This document shows, piece after piece, positions 16,501 to 22,501 of a stretch of DNA of 64,000 bases. A program made the position numbers and the translations under genes. Numbering within the stretch: position 1 is the first letter of the stretch; each line of letters starts with the position of its first letter. The notes under the pieces were generated by a model. That model worked only from the letters and a program-made list of their open reading frames with translations, ran no database searches and was not told the origin of the DNA. The stretch comes from Paenibacillus lycopersici (GTDB lineage: Bacteria > Bacillota > Bacilli > Paenibacillales > Paenibacillaceae): contig NZ_CP048209.1 in the NCBI RefSeq assembly GCF_010119935.1, forward strand, positions 2,793,001 to 2,857,000. The letters are read 5' to 3'.

Positions 16501-18360
16501 GCATTCGCCAATATCACGACTCCGATTCGCAAAATGAGCGAAGAAGGTTCGGATCGGACAATCATCAATCCGCTGGAGTCGATGATTCAGAACACCTTCC
16601 GCGCTATGGATGCAGTGGCTCAGAACAAAGTTGGCCTGAATCTCGCGGAACTGGCGAAGGTGGAAGGCGCGGGCGCATGGGTGGAGGCGGTACCTGGGCA
16701 GAAATCGGCGAAGGAACATATCGTCGATGTTTATCAGGACGGCAAGAAGCAGGCATATAAGATTCGAGATCCGGACTTGTATAGCGCCCTCCTGTCACTA
16801 GATCGCGAATCGACGAATGCGGTTATCAAATTCCTCGGTGGCGCTGCCGGTATGCTACGCGGCGGGGCGACGCTGACGCCGGAATTCATTGTTCGGAACG
16901 CCTTCCGCGACGTGGCGAGCGCGATCATCAACAGCTCGAAGTACGGGTTTAACCCGATCGACTTCTTCAAAGGCCTGTTTCATGTTGTGGGTAAGTCGGA
17001 CGTGTTCGACAAGTTCATGAGCTCCGGCGGCGCCATGTCCACCATGATGGCGCTCGACCGCGATGCGAACCGCGAAGCAATGGAAATGGTGTTCCGACGG
17101 AGTATGAAAGACAAGGCCATGAACGTCGTTACGAGTCCAGCCGAGCTGGCGAAGTGGTTGTCGTTGTATCGGCCAGCGCAGAAAACGATCGGTATGTTGA
17201 GGCATGGTGCGGAAATTTCGGAGCTCAGTACAAAAGTAGGGAAAGCAAATCGTGTGTTCAAAAAAACTGGAGACTGGGATGAAGCGGCCTATCAAGCTCG
17301 AGACCTGATGGACTTCAACCGAGCAGGTAGCTCAATCCGACAAGCTAACCGCGCAGTCGCCTTCTTGAATGCATCCATCCAAGGCACGGACAAGATGGTT
17401 CGCTCGTTCAAGGAAAATCCGGCCTCGTTCATGACACGCGCATTTACGACGATGGTTCTGCCGGCCGCGGCGGCGTACTTCTGGAACCGGTATCGTTTGT
17501 CTGATGAAGAGCGAGAAACGTACAAGAACATCCCTCAGTACCAGAAGGACAACTTTCTCATCCTCGGCATCCCAGGCACGGGAAGATTCGTCCGGATCCC
17601 GAAGCCGTTCGAGACGGGCATGCTGTTCGCAACGTCGACGGAGCGCATGTTGGACTGGCTGCATGACAACGACAAGCAGGCCTTCGACGATTATGGGCGG
17701 GCGACATTGCAATCGTTCACGCCGCCAATGATGTTCACCGCGCTTGCGCCGCTGCTGGAAGGCATCACAAACTATTCATTCTTCCGCGACGCGCCGATCG
17801 TGCCGCAGGGTGAGCAACGGTTCGAGAAGAAGGACCAGTACGGCGTCTATACGAGCGAAGTAGCGAAGGATATCGGCAAGTTCCTGGACACGATCGGCGT
17901 GGGCAATTCAAACTTCGCGAGCCCGCGAGTCATTGATAACACGATTCAGGGGTACACGGCCGGGCTCGGTGGTTACGGCGTCGACCTAGCGGACGCGGGA
18001 ATTAAGGCGGCCACGGGGCGGAAGACGACGCCGCTGCCGGCAAAAGAATGGAGCGAGCAGCCGGTGTTGCGCTCTTTCTTCGCCAGTACGGCGGGCGGAG
18101 GCCAAGTGCGGGACGACTTCTATGACAAATGGGAGAAGCTCAGCAAGAAGAAGGAGTCGGCCGAATTCAACGAACAGCCATTCAAAGATCAGAAGGAATT
18201 CTATCAAATGAAACCCTATCAGAAGGAGATTGCGGCTTTGCAGAAGCGGTACAAGGCCATTCTGCAAGATAAAAAGCTGAAATCGGACGCCAAACGCTCG
18301 CAGTTGGATGCGCTCGATGCTAGAATGAATGCAGCAGCGAAAAAAGCGCTTGGAAGGTAG
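13582..18360 (+). CDS. Giant polyvalent virion protein with zincin motif and LPD38-like region
   Basis: The 1592-residue protein is the largest in the window. The N-terminal half (1 to about 640) is low-complexity with short RPVLKY-type repeats and Ala/Gly-rich helices that could insert in membranes. A metallopeptidase-like site follows: H668-E669-A-G-H672 with acidic partners in WFDEGIAEYF (D712, E713). The region from about 760 to 1400, with KYPNYVPFLRHF and FIVRNAFRDVASAIINSSKYG, resembles the LPD38 'large polyvalent protein' domain of phages. The last 60 residues are a charged helix. ATG 13582 follows AGAGGTG. Such proteins in short-tailed phages are thought to be ejected with the genome; that role is inferred here. 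Confidence 0.72.
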   Translation: MAQRPVLKYRGEDDDHKKRGQDARERVLSRVYGGDDSGGTTVPSRPVLKYIGPPDPLPSSFSGDPRTSMLNVPNAIESFQERHTTPDFMQAKPDARPGSFEAIQDFQRNAPVPAPASAKQQFYEQEAAARDKQLAGAPGFIRKPLEFIGHGLDVVQANIPGLADFQQGAAKTLGVEAETAPSTSGLLGRAANIAGQFAGGAVNPAALEQSVATGADRIATGALQRFAPSANPFVQRLAGNAVEGAAQNVANTAATGRTSARDLAEAAALGGLGGAAFEAAGTGLGRLGKVLHTRFKRAGIDEPEQKVQEILALPLGREDAAKARGQLPPGTEPIVTPYTPEPLGLPAPRNDASTTARVTRKANPFREQFEDLIAHAQRLQDEGRFTPGREDQDLDNLWASMAGRDAPSLDELIQLAYPTGKPIDPDLVRRARNYQTSRQAAGVPLPVKSASDRMAPQGVLGTVDAPVTVPARPKLEYKEAAPPTEALAEPNASSDVEGLVRQYHDAERILQEIDAKYSANPAASMEPKDYQAMAEAMSARSEAAERIQKMNNGPAELPDGVQGRAAAGVRETSFGARESAVTAAPPEPPSDTQALFGRKSQSSGGQAAGNSAKTISQTALTSSFRKNLGLTIDTGRMGVPKSQVAGIYKVHPEVIRTGTQGEYETLSHEAGHHFTKKFSLKSDPSLESELTQMMDTQNVHDYKQYPQNQWFDEGIAEYFRTLLSEPAQARQLAPRFSAFLESELPSKLQAGIQAVQRDVKTWLEQGDYNRAQGKLDFESGGKKKKFNWNRFYTTMVDDLHPLAMFEKALTGTIAQGKKSIYKMARLSRGVAERAKLAVTSGIYDDNGRKLSNGLRSIVRPLEKIGMSEKDLSTYLAVKHAVDLRRMGKETPFTPDEMAEVLNRWDADPTVQKVHRQIMKYNNALLDILQQAGIVSRQSVREMRQKYPNYVPFLRHFDDDELAGFKGGALGGAKAFANITTPIRKMSEEGSDRTIINPLESMIQNTFRAMDAVAQNKVGLNLAELAKVEGAGAWVEAVPGQKSAKEHIVDVYQDGKKQAYKIRDPDLYSALLSLDRESTNAVIKFLGGAAGMLRGGATLTPEFIVRNAFRDVASAIINSSKYGFNPIDFFKGLFHVVGKSDVFDKFMSSGGAMSTMMALDRDANREAMEMVFRRSMKDKAMNVVTSPAELAKWLSLYRPAQKTIGMLRHGAEISELSTKVGKANRVFKKTGDWDEAAYQARDLMDFNRAGSSIRQANRAVAFLNASIQGTDKMVRSFKENPASFMTRAFTTMVLPAAAAYFWNRYRLSDEERETYKNIPQYQKDNFLILGIPGTGRFVRIPKPFETGMLFATSTERMLDWLHDNDKQAFDDYGRATLQSFTPPMMFTALAPLLEGITNYSFFRDAPIVPQGEQRFEKKDQYGVYTSEVAKDIGKFLDTIGVGNSNFASPRVIDNTIQGYTAGLGGYGVDLADAGIKAATGRKTTPLPAKEWSEQPVLRSFFASTAGGGQVRDDFYDKWEKLSKKKESAEFNEQPFKDQKEFYQMKPYQKEIAALQKRYKAILQDKKLKSDAKRSQLDALDARMNAAAKKALGR

Positions 18361-18367
18361 GCGGAGA

Positions 18368-18511
18368 ATGAGCCAACGAGCAGGCACCGTCCTCATTGTC
18401 ATTATTATCATCCTGTTGAACCTATACTTCATGAGCAGCGGCCACGGCGGCCGCGGGCAAGACTACTACGAAACGCAAACGGATGCCGATTACATGAATG
18501 AGTCCCCATGA
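18368..18511 (+). CDS. Small single-pass membrane protein, possible lysis accessory
   Basis: This 47-residue protein has one clear membrane helix (TVLIVIIIILLNLYFM) after a 6-residue basic N-terminus, then a Gly-rich and acidic tail (GHGGRGQDYYETQTD). It starts 7 bases after the giant protein and directly precedes the lysis region, so a holin-like, antiholin or spanin-like role is possible. The 3' end of the gene forms the left arm of the terminator that follows. Confidence 0.6.
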   Translation: MSQRAGTVLIVIIIILLNLYFMSSGHGGRGQDYYETQTDADYMNESP

Positions 18512-18526
18512 CGGGGGCTCATTTTC
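18498..18526 (+). terminator. Rho-independent terminator overlapping the end of the small membrane gene
   Basis: GAGTCCCC / GGGGGCTC (one G-T pair) closes on an ATGAC-type loop and is followed by ATTTT. The left arm includes the last codons of the preceding gene. Confidence 0.72.
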
Positions 18527-18548
18527 CTTTTTTCGGAAGGAGCCGAAC

Positions 18549-18770
18549 ATGCTGGAAATGGACGAAAGCGAATATTCCGAGTCAGATTTCTCCGACGACA
18601 TGCTCCGGCAGATCGCCGGCGTATGCGGGCCCCGGACGGCACAGGCGTTGCTGCTTCCGGGGCCCGTTCCTGTATCCGGGGCGCCGGCGGCGCGGCCGGG
18701 GGTGAAGCGCAGATGTACGACTTGGTTCTTGAAATGGCGCACGCGGTCTGGAAGAACGGGCTCTCGTTAA
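18549..18770 (+). CDS. Small phage protein of unknown function
   Basis: This 73-residue product starts after TCGGAAGGAG. The first 25 residues are very acidic (ESEYSESDFSDDM), the middle is Pro/Ala-rich and the end is basic. The last 58 bases overlap the next start (18713) in another frame, so the true C-terminus is less secure. No family is recognised. It belongs to the lysis region by position. Confidence 0.48.
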   Translation: MLEMDESEYSESDFSDDMLRQIAGVCGPRTAQALLLPGPVPVSGAPAARPGVKRRCTTWFLKWRTRSGRTGSR

Positions 18771-19504
18771 GCGCGCTTGGAACGGCGGTGTACGTGCTGC
18801 TCAAACAGCGGAAGGTGAAGCGTGCGCTGCGGCGCCTGCTGCCCTGGCTGCTGGAAGACGACAGCGACATCAAGCCATACATCGCGAATCAACTCATCAT
18901 CATGGAAAATCAGCGGCGCGCCTTGGCCGCGTTAGGGGTGGAAGCGGTATGCCCGCAAAATGCAGTTACCTCGCCGACATCGAGCGGCTTTCTGCGCGCT
19001 CTCAGAACGTTCTTTACTTATTCTTGGCTGGGACGATCGCCTGCCCGCGATGCAGCCGGCCGAAACAGCCAGTCTATCACGCACTCAACTATATCGAATC
19101 GGAGGAAAAAACAGATGAAGAAATGGCTTAAAGCGGACTCATTGACGGTAATTGGCGGCGCGCTGGCTGCGGCGGTGTCGCGGTATTTCGGGGTGGAGAT
19201 CGACCCAGCCAACATTTTGGCGGCGGCGATCCTGCTGCTCGGGTATTTCAAGGCGCATGAATACGTGACGGTCGTGCGTGGCGCGAACGGCCTGCCGACG
19301 GGCTTCAGCGTCAACAGCCGGAAATTCATTTTCACGGCCATCGCGTTCGGCCTGATCGTCGCCGACGAGCTGCTGAAGCTCAACCTCAGCAATGAGCTGA
19401 TCATAACGATCACGGCGGCGGTGACGGGATACAACTACACGGAAGGCACGAAGGACGCCAAGCAAGCGGAGCAGGAGGGCGCGGACGCCCGGCAGACGCA
19501 CTAG
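18713..19504 (+). CDS. Long form of the holin reading frame (in-frame N-terminal extension)
   Basis: A start with GGGGGTGAAG upstream opens a frame that runs without a stop into the holin gene, giving a potential 263-residue product. The extension contains one weak hydrophobic stretch (LSLSALGTAVYVLLK) followed by a strongly basic segment (KRALRRLL) and a long helix. Residues from about 80 to 134 look less protein-like, and an alternative frame with its own start at 18949 overlaps this part. It may therefore be a short upstream gene that has lost its stop, or a genuine long form. Only the first 75 residues look convincing. Confidence 0.45.
   Translation: MYDLVLEMAHAVWKNGLSLSALGTAVYVLLKQRKVKRALRRLLPWLLEDDSDIKPYIANQLIIMENQRRALAALGVEAVCPQNAVTSPTSSGFLRALRTFFTYSWLGRSPARDAAGRNSQSITHSTISNRRKKQMKKWLKADSLTVIGGALAAAVSRYFGVEIDPANILAAAILLLGYFKAHEYVTVVRGANGLPTGFSVNSRKFIFTAIAFGLIVADELLKLNLSNELIITITAAVTGYNYTEGTKDAKQAEQEGADARQTH
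19115..19504 (+). CDS. Phage holin (predicted)
   Basis: The 129-residue protein has two to three hydrophobic helices (SLTVIGGALAAAVSRYFG, ILAAAILLLGYFKA, FIFTAIAFGLIVADELL and LIITITAAVTGY) and a charged, Gln/Glu-rich C-terminal tail. That is a holin layout, the pore former that times release of the endolysin. Its own Shine-Dalgarno (GGAGG at 19101-19105) lies 9 bases before the ATG, supporting this internal start in the longer frame. The amidase gene begins 11 bases after its stop. The amidase lacks a signal peptide and would need such a holin. Confidence 0.75.
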   Translation: MKKWLKADSLTVIGGALAAAVSRYFGVEIDPANILAAAILLLGYFKAHEYVTVVRGANGLPTGFSVNSRKFIFTAIAFGLIVADELLKLNLSNELIITITAAVTGYNYTEGTKDAKQAEQEGADARQTH

Positions 19505-19515
19505 GGGGAATCGAC

Positions 19516-20406
19516 ATGATCAACATGACATGGCTGGGCGACAAAGTGCCCAATTACGGCAGCCGGGTACGGAACGGGAAGACATATACGCCGATCGTTA
19601 TCGTCAATCATATCTCGGCTGGCACGCTCAGTAGCATGGACAACTGGTTCCGCAACCCGGCCGCTGAGGCGTCTTCACATTTCGGCATTGGTCGCGACGG
19701 GACAATCCATCAGTACGTACGCTTGGAGAATGCGGCTTGGACGCAGGGCCTGACGGCGGATGCTATTCCTCGTGCGACGGCGCCAATCATCCGGCAGATG
19801 GGCGTCAATCCGAATTTGTATTGTATTTCGAAGGAGCATGAAGGATATGGTAGTAATGGTGGAGATGGAACATTAACAGAACCACAATTCTGGGCGAGCG
19901 TTTGGTTGGATAAATATATACAAAGTGAAGTCGAAAGAAATTGGAGATATCGTATCATCTTTGGGCCGCAAACTGTCATAGGACACTTCCAGGTTGACCC
20001 GATTCGTAAGCCGTTCTGCCCGGGGCCGGCTTTCCCATGGGCGCGCACGTATAGCGAGCTTGCGATAGCGGAGAACATGGACCTGGACCATTACGAAGAG
20101 CGCGTGCATTATATGATGGATGATGCGAGCAAATACGCTGAAGCCTTCGCGGTGGTCGAGCGAATCAAGGACCTGGGAGGCAAGCTGACGGATCTGAAAT
20201 GGGGTGCGTCCGCGGAGATGAAGCTGCTGTGGCTCGCGCCGCTGCTGCCGTCGATCAATTACCAGGGCGACGTGACCGCCGCCGGAATCGCGGAACGCGT
20301 CCTCGAGTTGGGGGATACCGCAATGGGCGCCGGCACGTGGCAGATGGAGGCTGTACGGAAGCTGCTGCTGTTATTCCCGCTGATGAGAGAAAAAGGCCTG
20401 CTCTGA
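19516..20406 (+). CDS. N-acetylmuramoyl-L-alanine amidase, phage endolysin
   Basis: The 296-residue enzyme cleaves the bond between muramic acid and the peptide stem of peptidoglycan to release phage. The N-terminal Amidase_2 domain has likely zinc ligands His32 (IVNHIS), His157 (GHFQVDP) and Cys168 (PFCPGP), plus SSHFGIGRDGTIHQYV and SKEHEGYG. The C-terminal 100 residues are helical and of unknown type, possibly wall-binding. There is no signal peptide, fitting holin-dependent export. A patch of roughly 150 bases near 19820-19970 inside the catalytic domain is much more AT-rich than the rest, suggesting intragenic recombination. The stop codon lies in the following terminator. Confidence 0.88.
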   Translation: MINMTWLGDKVPNYGSRVRNGKTYTPIVIVNHISAGTLSSMDNWFRNPAAEASSHFGIGRDGTIHQYVRLENAAWTQGLTADAIPRATAPIIRQMGVNPNLYCISKEHEGYGSNGGDGTLTEPQFWASVWLDKYIQSEVERNWRYRIIFGPQTVIGHFQVDPIRKPFCPGPAFPWARTYSELAIAENMDLDHYEERVHYMMDDASKYAEAFAVVERIKDLGGKLTDLKWGASAEMKLLWLAPLLPSINYQGDVTAAGIAERVLELGDTAMGAGTWQMEAVRKLLLLFPLMREKGLL

Positions 20407-20426
20407 TTTTCGGAGCAGGCTTTTTT
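20396..20426. terminator. Bidirectional rho-independent terminator
   Basis: GCCTGCTC / GAGCAGGC forms a perfect 8-bp stem. Six T residues follow on the plus strand, and five A residues precede it, giving a T tract on the minus strand. It separates the plus-strand lysis genes from the convergent minus-strand gene. Confidence 0.88.
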
Positions 20427-20429
20427 GCG

Positions 20430-20756
20430 TTATTTGGCTTTATCGATTTTGTGTTCAAGCGTGCGCGCCACAATGCCGAGATGCAGATCCAAATCAGTCT
20501 GCGACACTTCGCGTTCGGCGCGGCGACCGTGCAGCGAATAGAGATAGCGCCGATCTCGAACGGGCACCTCAGAAACCCACATGCCATTCGCCTTCATGTT
20601 TCGCTTTGACCTCTCCACTTCAGATACGATGAGGCTCCCGACAACCTTGACGATCGCCTGCGTCACGCCCTTCGTTTCCTCCATCTTCTCTTTCGCGCTC
20701 TCGAGTGCAGTAAGCATCGCCACATGAACATTCAACGCAATAATCGGATCGTACAT
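20430..20756 (-). CDS. SOS-promoter prophage protein of unknown function
   Basis: The 108-residue protein has a helical first half (ALESAKEKMEETKGVTQAI) and a charged C-terminus, no membrane segment and no recognised motif. It stands alone between the amidase gene and the regulator gene. Its promoter carries a LexA-type box in the spacer, so expression on DNA damage is predicted. Such a gene could be an antirepressor, an induction trigger or a host-takeover protein; nothing in the sequence decides among these. An AAGGA stretch lies upstream of the ATG. Confidence 0.68.
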   Translation of the reverse strand: MYDPIIALNVHVAMLTALESAKEKMEETKGVTQAIVKVVGSLIVSEVERSKRNMKANGMWVSEVPVRDRRYLYSLHGRRAEREVSQTDLDLHLGIVARTLEHKIDKAK

Positions 20757-20789
20757 AGCTCATCATTCCTTCGAAGTGTGTTTACCCGT

Positions 20790-20819
20790 ATTATACGCGA
20801 ACGAGTGTTCTTATATCAA
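20790..20819 (-). promoter_or_regulatory. Sigma-A promoter with LexA (SOS) box in the spacer
   Basis: On the minus strand TTGATA (20814-20819) and a perfect TATAAT (20790-20795) are 18 bases apart. The spacer carries CGAACGAGTGTTCT (20798-20811), which matches the Gram-positive LexA consensus CGAACRNRYGTTYC at 13 of 14 positions. The -35 overlaps the stop of the upstream regulator gene. Confidence 0.82.
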
Positions 20820-21232
20820 GATAGGCAATCGTCCAGGACTGTGAGGAGTTCCATCAATAAAAGAATGACATTATTATTAGAAGGAAGACGTTTATCCGAC
20901 TCCCAGTTGTGAATGCTTTTTACGTCTACATTCATCTCTCTGGCCAGTTCTGTTTTTGACAGCCCCCGATATAAGCGCGCCTTCTTGATCTTCTGTCCAA
21001 GCGTTTCCACCGGAAGCATTTCGAATTTCCCCAAATAACTAACCGGCTTCCCCAGCGCGGCGGAAATTCTCCGTAACACCGGCAAGCCCACGCCCGTCAC
21101 ATCCCGTTCGATCATGCTTAACCCTTCCGGCGTAAGAGAGCATTGTTCCGCTAGCTGCCGAATGGTCGCGCCCAGTTCTAAACGAGTTGAACGAATTCGT
21201 GCGCCAACGGTGTCTGGGCGATCAGAATTCAT
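20816..21232 (-). CDS. Prophage regulator with two helix-turn-helix domains (XRE type)
   Basis: The 138-residue protein has two Cro/C1-type helix-turn-helix units in tandem: IRQLAEQCSLTPEGLSMIE in the first half and SKTELAREMNVDVKSIHNWE in the second. It contains no peptidase or dimerisation domain of the LexA/CI type. It lies at the very end of the prophage beside host comM and is read in the same direction as comM. A repressor or excision-control role is plausible. The start is uncertain: ATG 21232 lacks a good Shine-Dalgarno, and TTG/GTG codons as far as 21283 are in frame and would add up to 17 residues. Confidence 0.76.
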   Translation of the reverse strand: MNSDRPDTVGARIRSTRLELGATIRQLAEQCSLTPEGLSMIERDVTGVGLPVLRRISAALGKPVSYLGKFEMLPVETLGQKIKKARLYRGLSKTELAREMNVDVKSIHNWESDKRLPSNNNVILLLMELLTVLDDCLS

Positions 21233-21293
21233 GGTTCTAAACGTCGATGGCAAGGCTTCCTTGCGCACTACTTGAAAATCCAAGGTATTATTC

Positions 21294-22376
21294 TCACGGG
21301 CATGGATTCATGCTTGCCGCAAGCAGGAAAGAGGCCGGGAACCGGAATACCGCCCGGGAGCGGGCGATCGTCACTTCCCGATCCTCGAGCGGCTGTCTGA
21401 GCACTTCGAGCGCCGCTCTGGAGAATTCGGGCAGCTCGTCGAGGAATAACACGCCTCGATGCGCAAGCGTCGCTTCCCCCGGCCGCGGAATGGAGCCTCC
21501 GCCAATAAGGCCGGCCGCCGATATCGTATGGTGCGGACTGCGAAATTGACGTTCTTGCATCAGGGACGGTATCCCGCCCGGCAGCTTGCCGGCCGCGCTG
21601 TAAATCTTGGTAACCTGCAGCGCTTCTTCCTCGCTGAGAGGCGGCATAATCCCGGGCAGCCGTTTCGCCAGCATCGTTTTGCCGGTTCCCGGCGGACCCG
21701 TCAACAGCACGTTATGATTGCCCGCAGCTGCGATGAGAAGCGCACGCTTGGCATGATGCTGACCGAGGACATCGCCATAATCGCCATGCGGCGTCCGATA
21801 GATATTCCCGGCGACGGCCTGACGAATTTCAGCATGAGCGTCATAACGCAGCGGCTCCCATGACTGCTCGGCGGATTTGGGTTCGCCAAGATCCCGCAAA
21901 TGCGCGGCCGCAAACAGCTCGATGCCCTCGATGCACGAAGCCTCGGCTGCGTTGGCGCGTGGGAGAAGCACCCTCGCGACGCCGCTCTGCTTCGCTTGTT
22001 CGACCATCGCCAGCACGCCGGGAACCGCCCGGATTTCGCCATTCAACGCAAGCTCCCCGAGCACGATAAAATGCTGAAACAGCTCGCTTCGAAGCTGACC
22101 GCTGGCGGCCAGTATCCCCGAGGCAATGGCCAAATCGAATGCCGTTCCTTCTTTCCGCAGGTCTGCGGGCGCCAAATTGACCGTAATGCGTTCCATCGGG
22201 AACGTGAATCCGCAATTTTTGACGGCGGCTCTTACGCGCTCCACCGATTCCCGCACCGCCGGATCGGGCAGACCGACCACGTTCACTTGCGGCAAGCCGT
22301 TCGAAATATCGACTTCCACCGCTATCATTCGACCTTCGACCCCGTAAACGCTGCCGCTGCAAATTCGAGTGTACAT
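21294..22376 (-). pseudogene. comM: comM (YifB family AAA+ helicase), truncated by the prophage
   Basis: ComM is a hexameric helicase that extends branch migration during natural transformation. The remaining 360 codons include the N-terminal Lon-protease-like domain ([18 protein letters not shown]) and the AAA+ Walker A site with Lys233 ([10 protein letters not shown]). The frame ends at AASMNPCP followed by a stop, where family members continue NPCPCG and roughly 130-140 more residues with the sensor and C-terminal domains. The stump should be inactive. GGAGGTG lies 9 bases before ATG 22376; an in-frame ATG at 22397 has no ribosome site. The 3' part must lie beyond the other prophage end. 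Confidence 0.9.
21295..21311. other. Prophage attachment junction inside comM
   Basis: Read on the minus strand, ATGAATCCATGCCCGTG is the conserved comM coding sequence for M-N-P-C-P-(C); after it, comM coding stops and an unrelated sequence with an immediate stop begins. This marks one prophage-host junction. The other copy of the core and the rest of comM should lie beyond the left edge of the window. The exact core length cannot be set from one side. Confidence 0.75.
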
Positions 22377-22385
22377 AACAAAAAA

Positions 22386-22411
22386 CACCTCCGCCATTTC
22401 GGCTGAAGGTG
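22386..22411 (-). promoter_or_regulatory. Terminator-like hairpin covering the comM ribosome-binding site
   Basis: On the minus strand CACCTTC pairs with GGAGGTG (one G-T pair), extended by GCC/GGC after a bulged A, with a GAAAT loop. Six T residues follow before the start codon. The right arm is the comM Shine-Dalgarno. The hairpin lies downstream of the comM promoter, so it can act as attenuator, translational lid or both. A small competing pairing in the leader (GAAG/CTTC) is also possible. Confidence 0.55.
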
Positions 22412-22444
22412 CTTCCTCACAGGTCCGTATCAGTAAATATCCTC

Positions 22445-22477
22445 ATTATAATAGTGCACGTGCGAAGAAACTGTCAA
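22445..22477 (-). promoter_or_regulatory. comM promoter
   Basis: On the minus strand a perfect -35 TTGACA (22472-22477) is followed after 18 bases by TATTAT (22448-22453), which overlaps a perfect TATAAT three bases further on (22445-22450). It lies between the end of the DinB-type gene and comM. Confidence 0.7.
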
Positions 22478-22501
22478 CTTCGGCAAGTCATGCGTATCGC
22501 G

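Larger units (their letters stand above)
1..21311 (+). mobile_element. Prophage, right-hand part (late genes and right attachment end)
   Basis: The stretch holds an ordered phage late module: terminase, portal, scaffold, capsid, adaptor, tail proteins, fibre, ejection-type proteins, holin and amidase, all on the plus strand. Two minus-strand genes (an SOS-promoter orphan and a helix-turn-helix regulator) follow, and then host comM is interrupted. The left boundary, integrase, replication genes and the other half of comM lie outside the window. No tape-measure, sheath or tail-tube gene is seen, and large ejection-type proteins are present, so a short-tailed particle is inferred. The reading frames are intact, so the element may be functional, but this cannot be judged without the left half. 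Confidence 0.93.

Noticed and set aside
18949-19131. 60-codon frame starting MPAKCSYLADIERL with a fair ribosome site
   Set aside because: It overlaps both the long holin frame and the holin start. The CPRC element is weak and I cannot decide between this frame and the in-frame extension, so it is mentioned but not called.
21232-21320. tRNA or other RNA gene as the attachment site
   Set aside because: No cloverleaf is present; the junction lies in comM coding sequence.
21517-21524. GCCGATAT on the plus strand, like a sigma-D -10
   Set aside because: No TAAA -35 lies about 15 bases upstream, and it is inside the antisense strand of comM.
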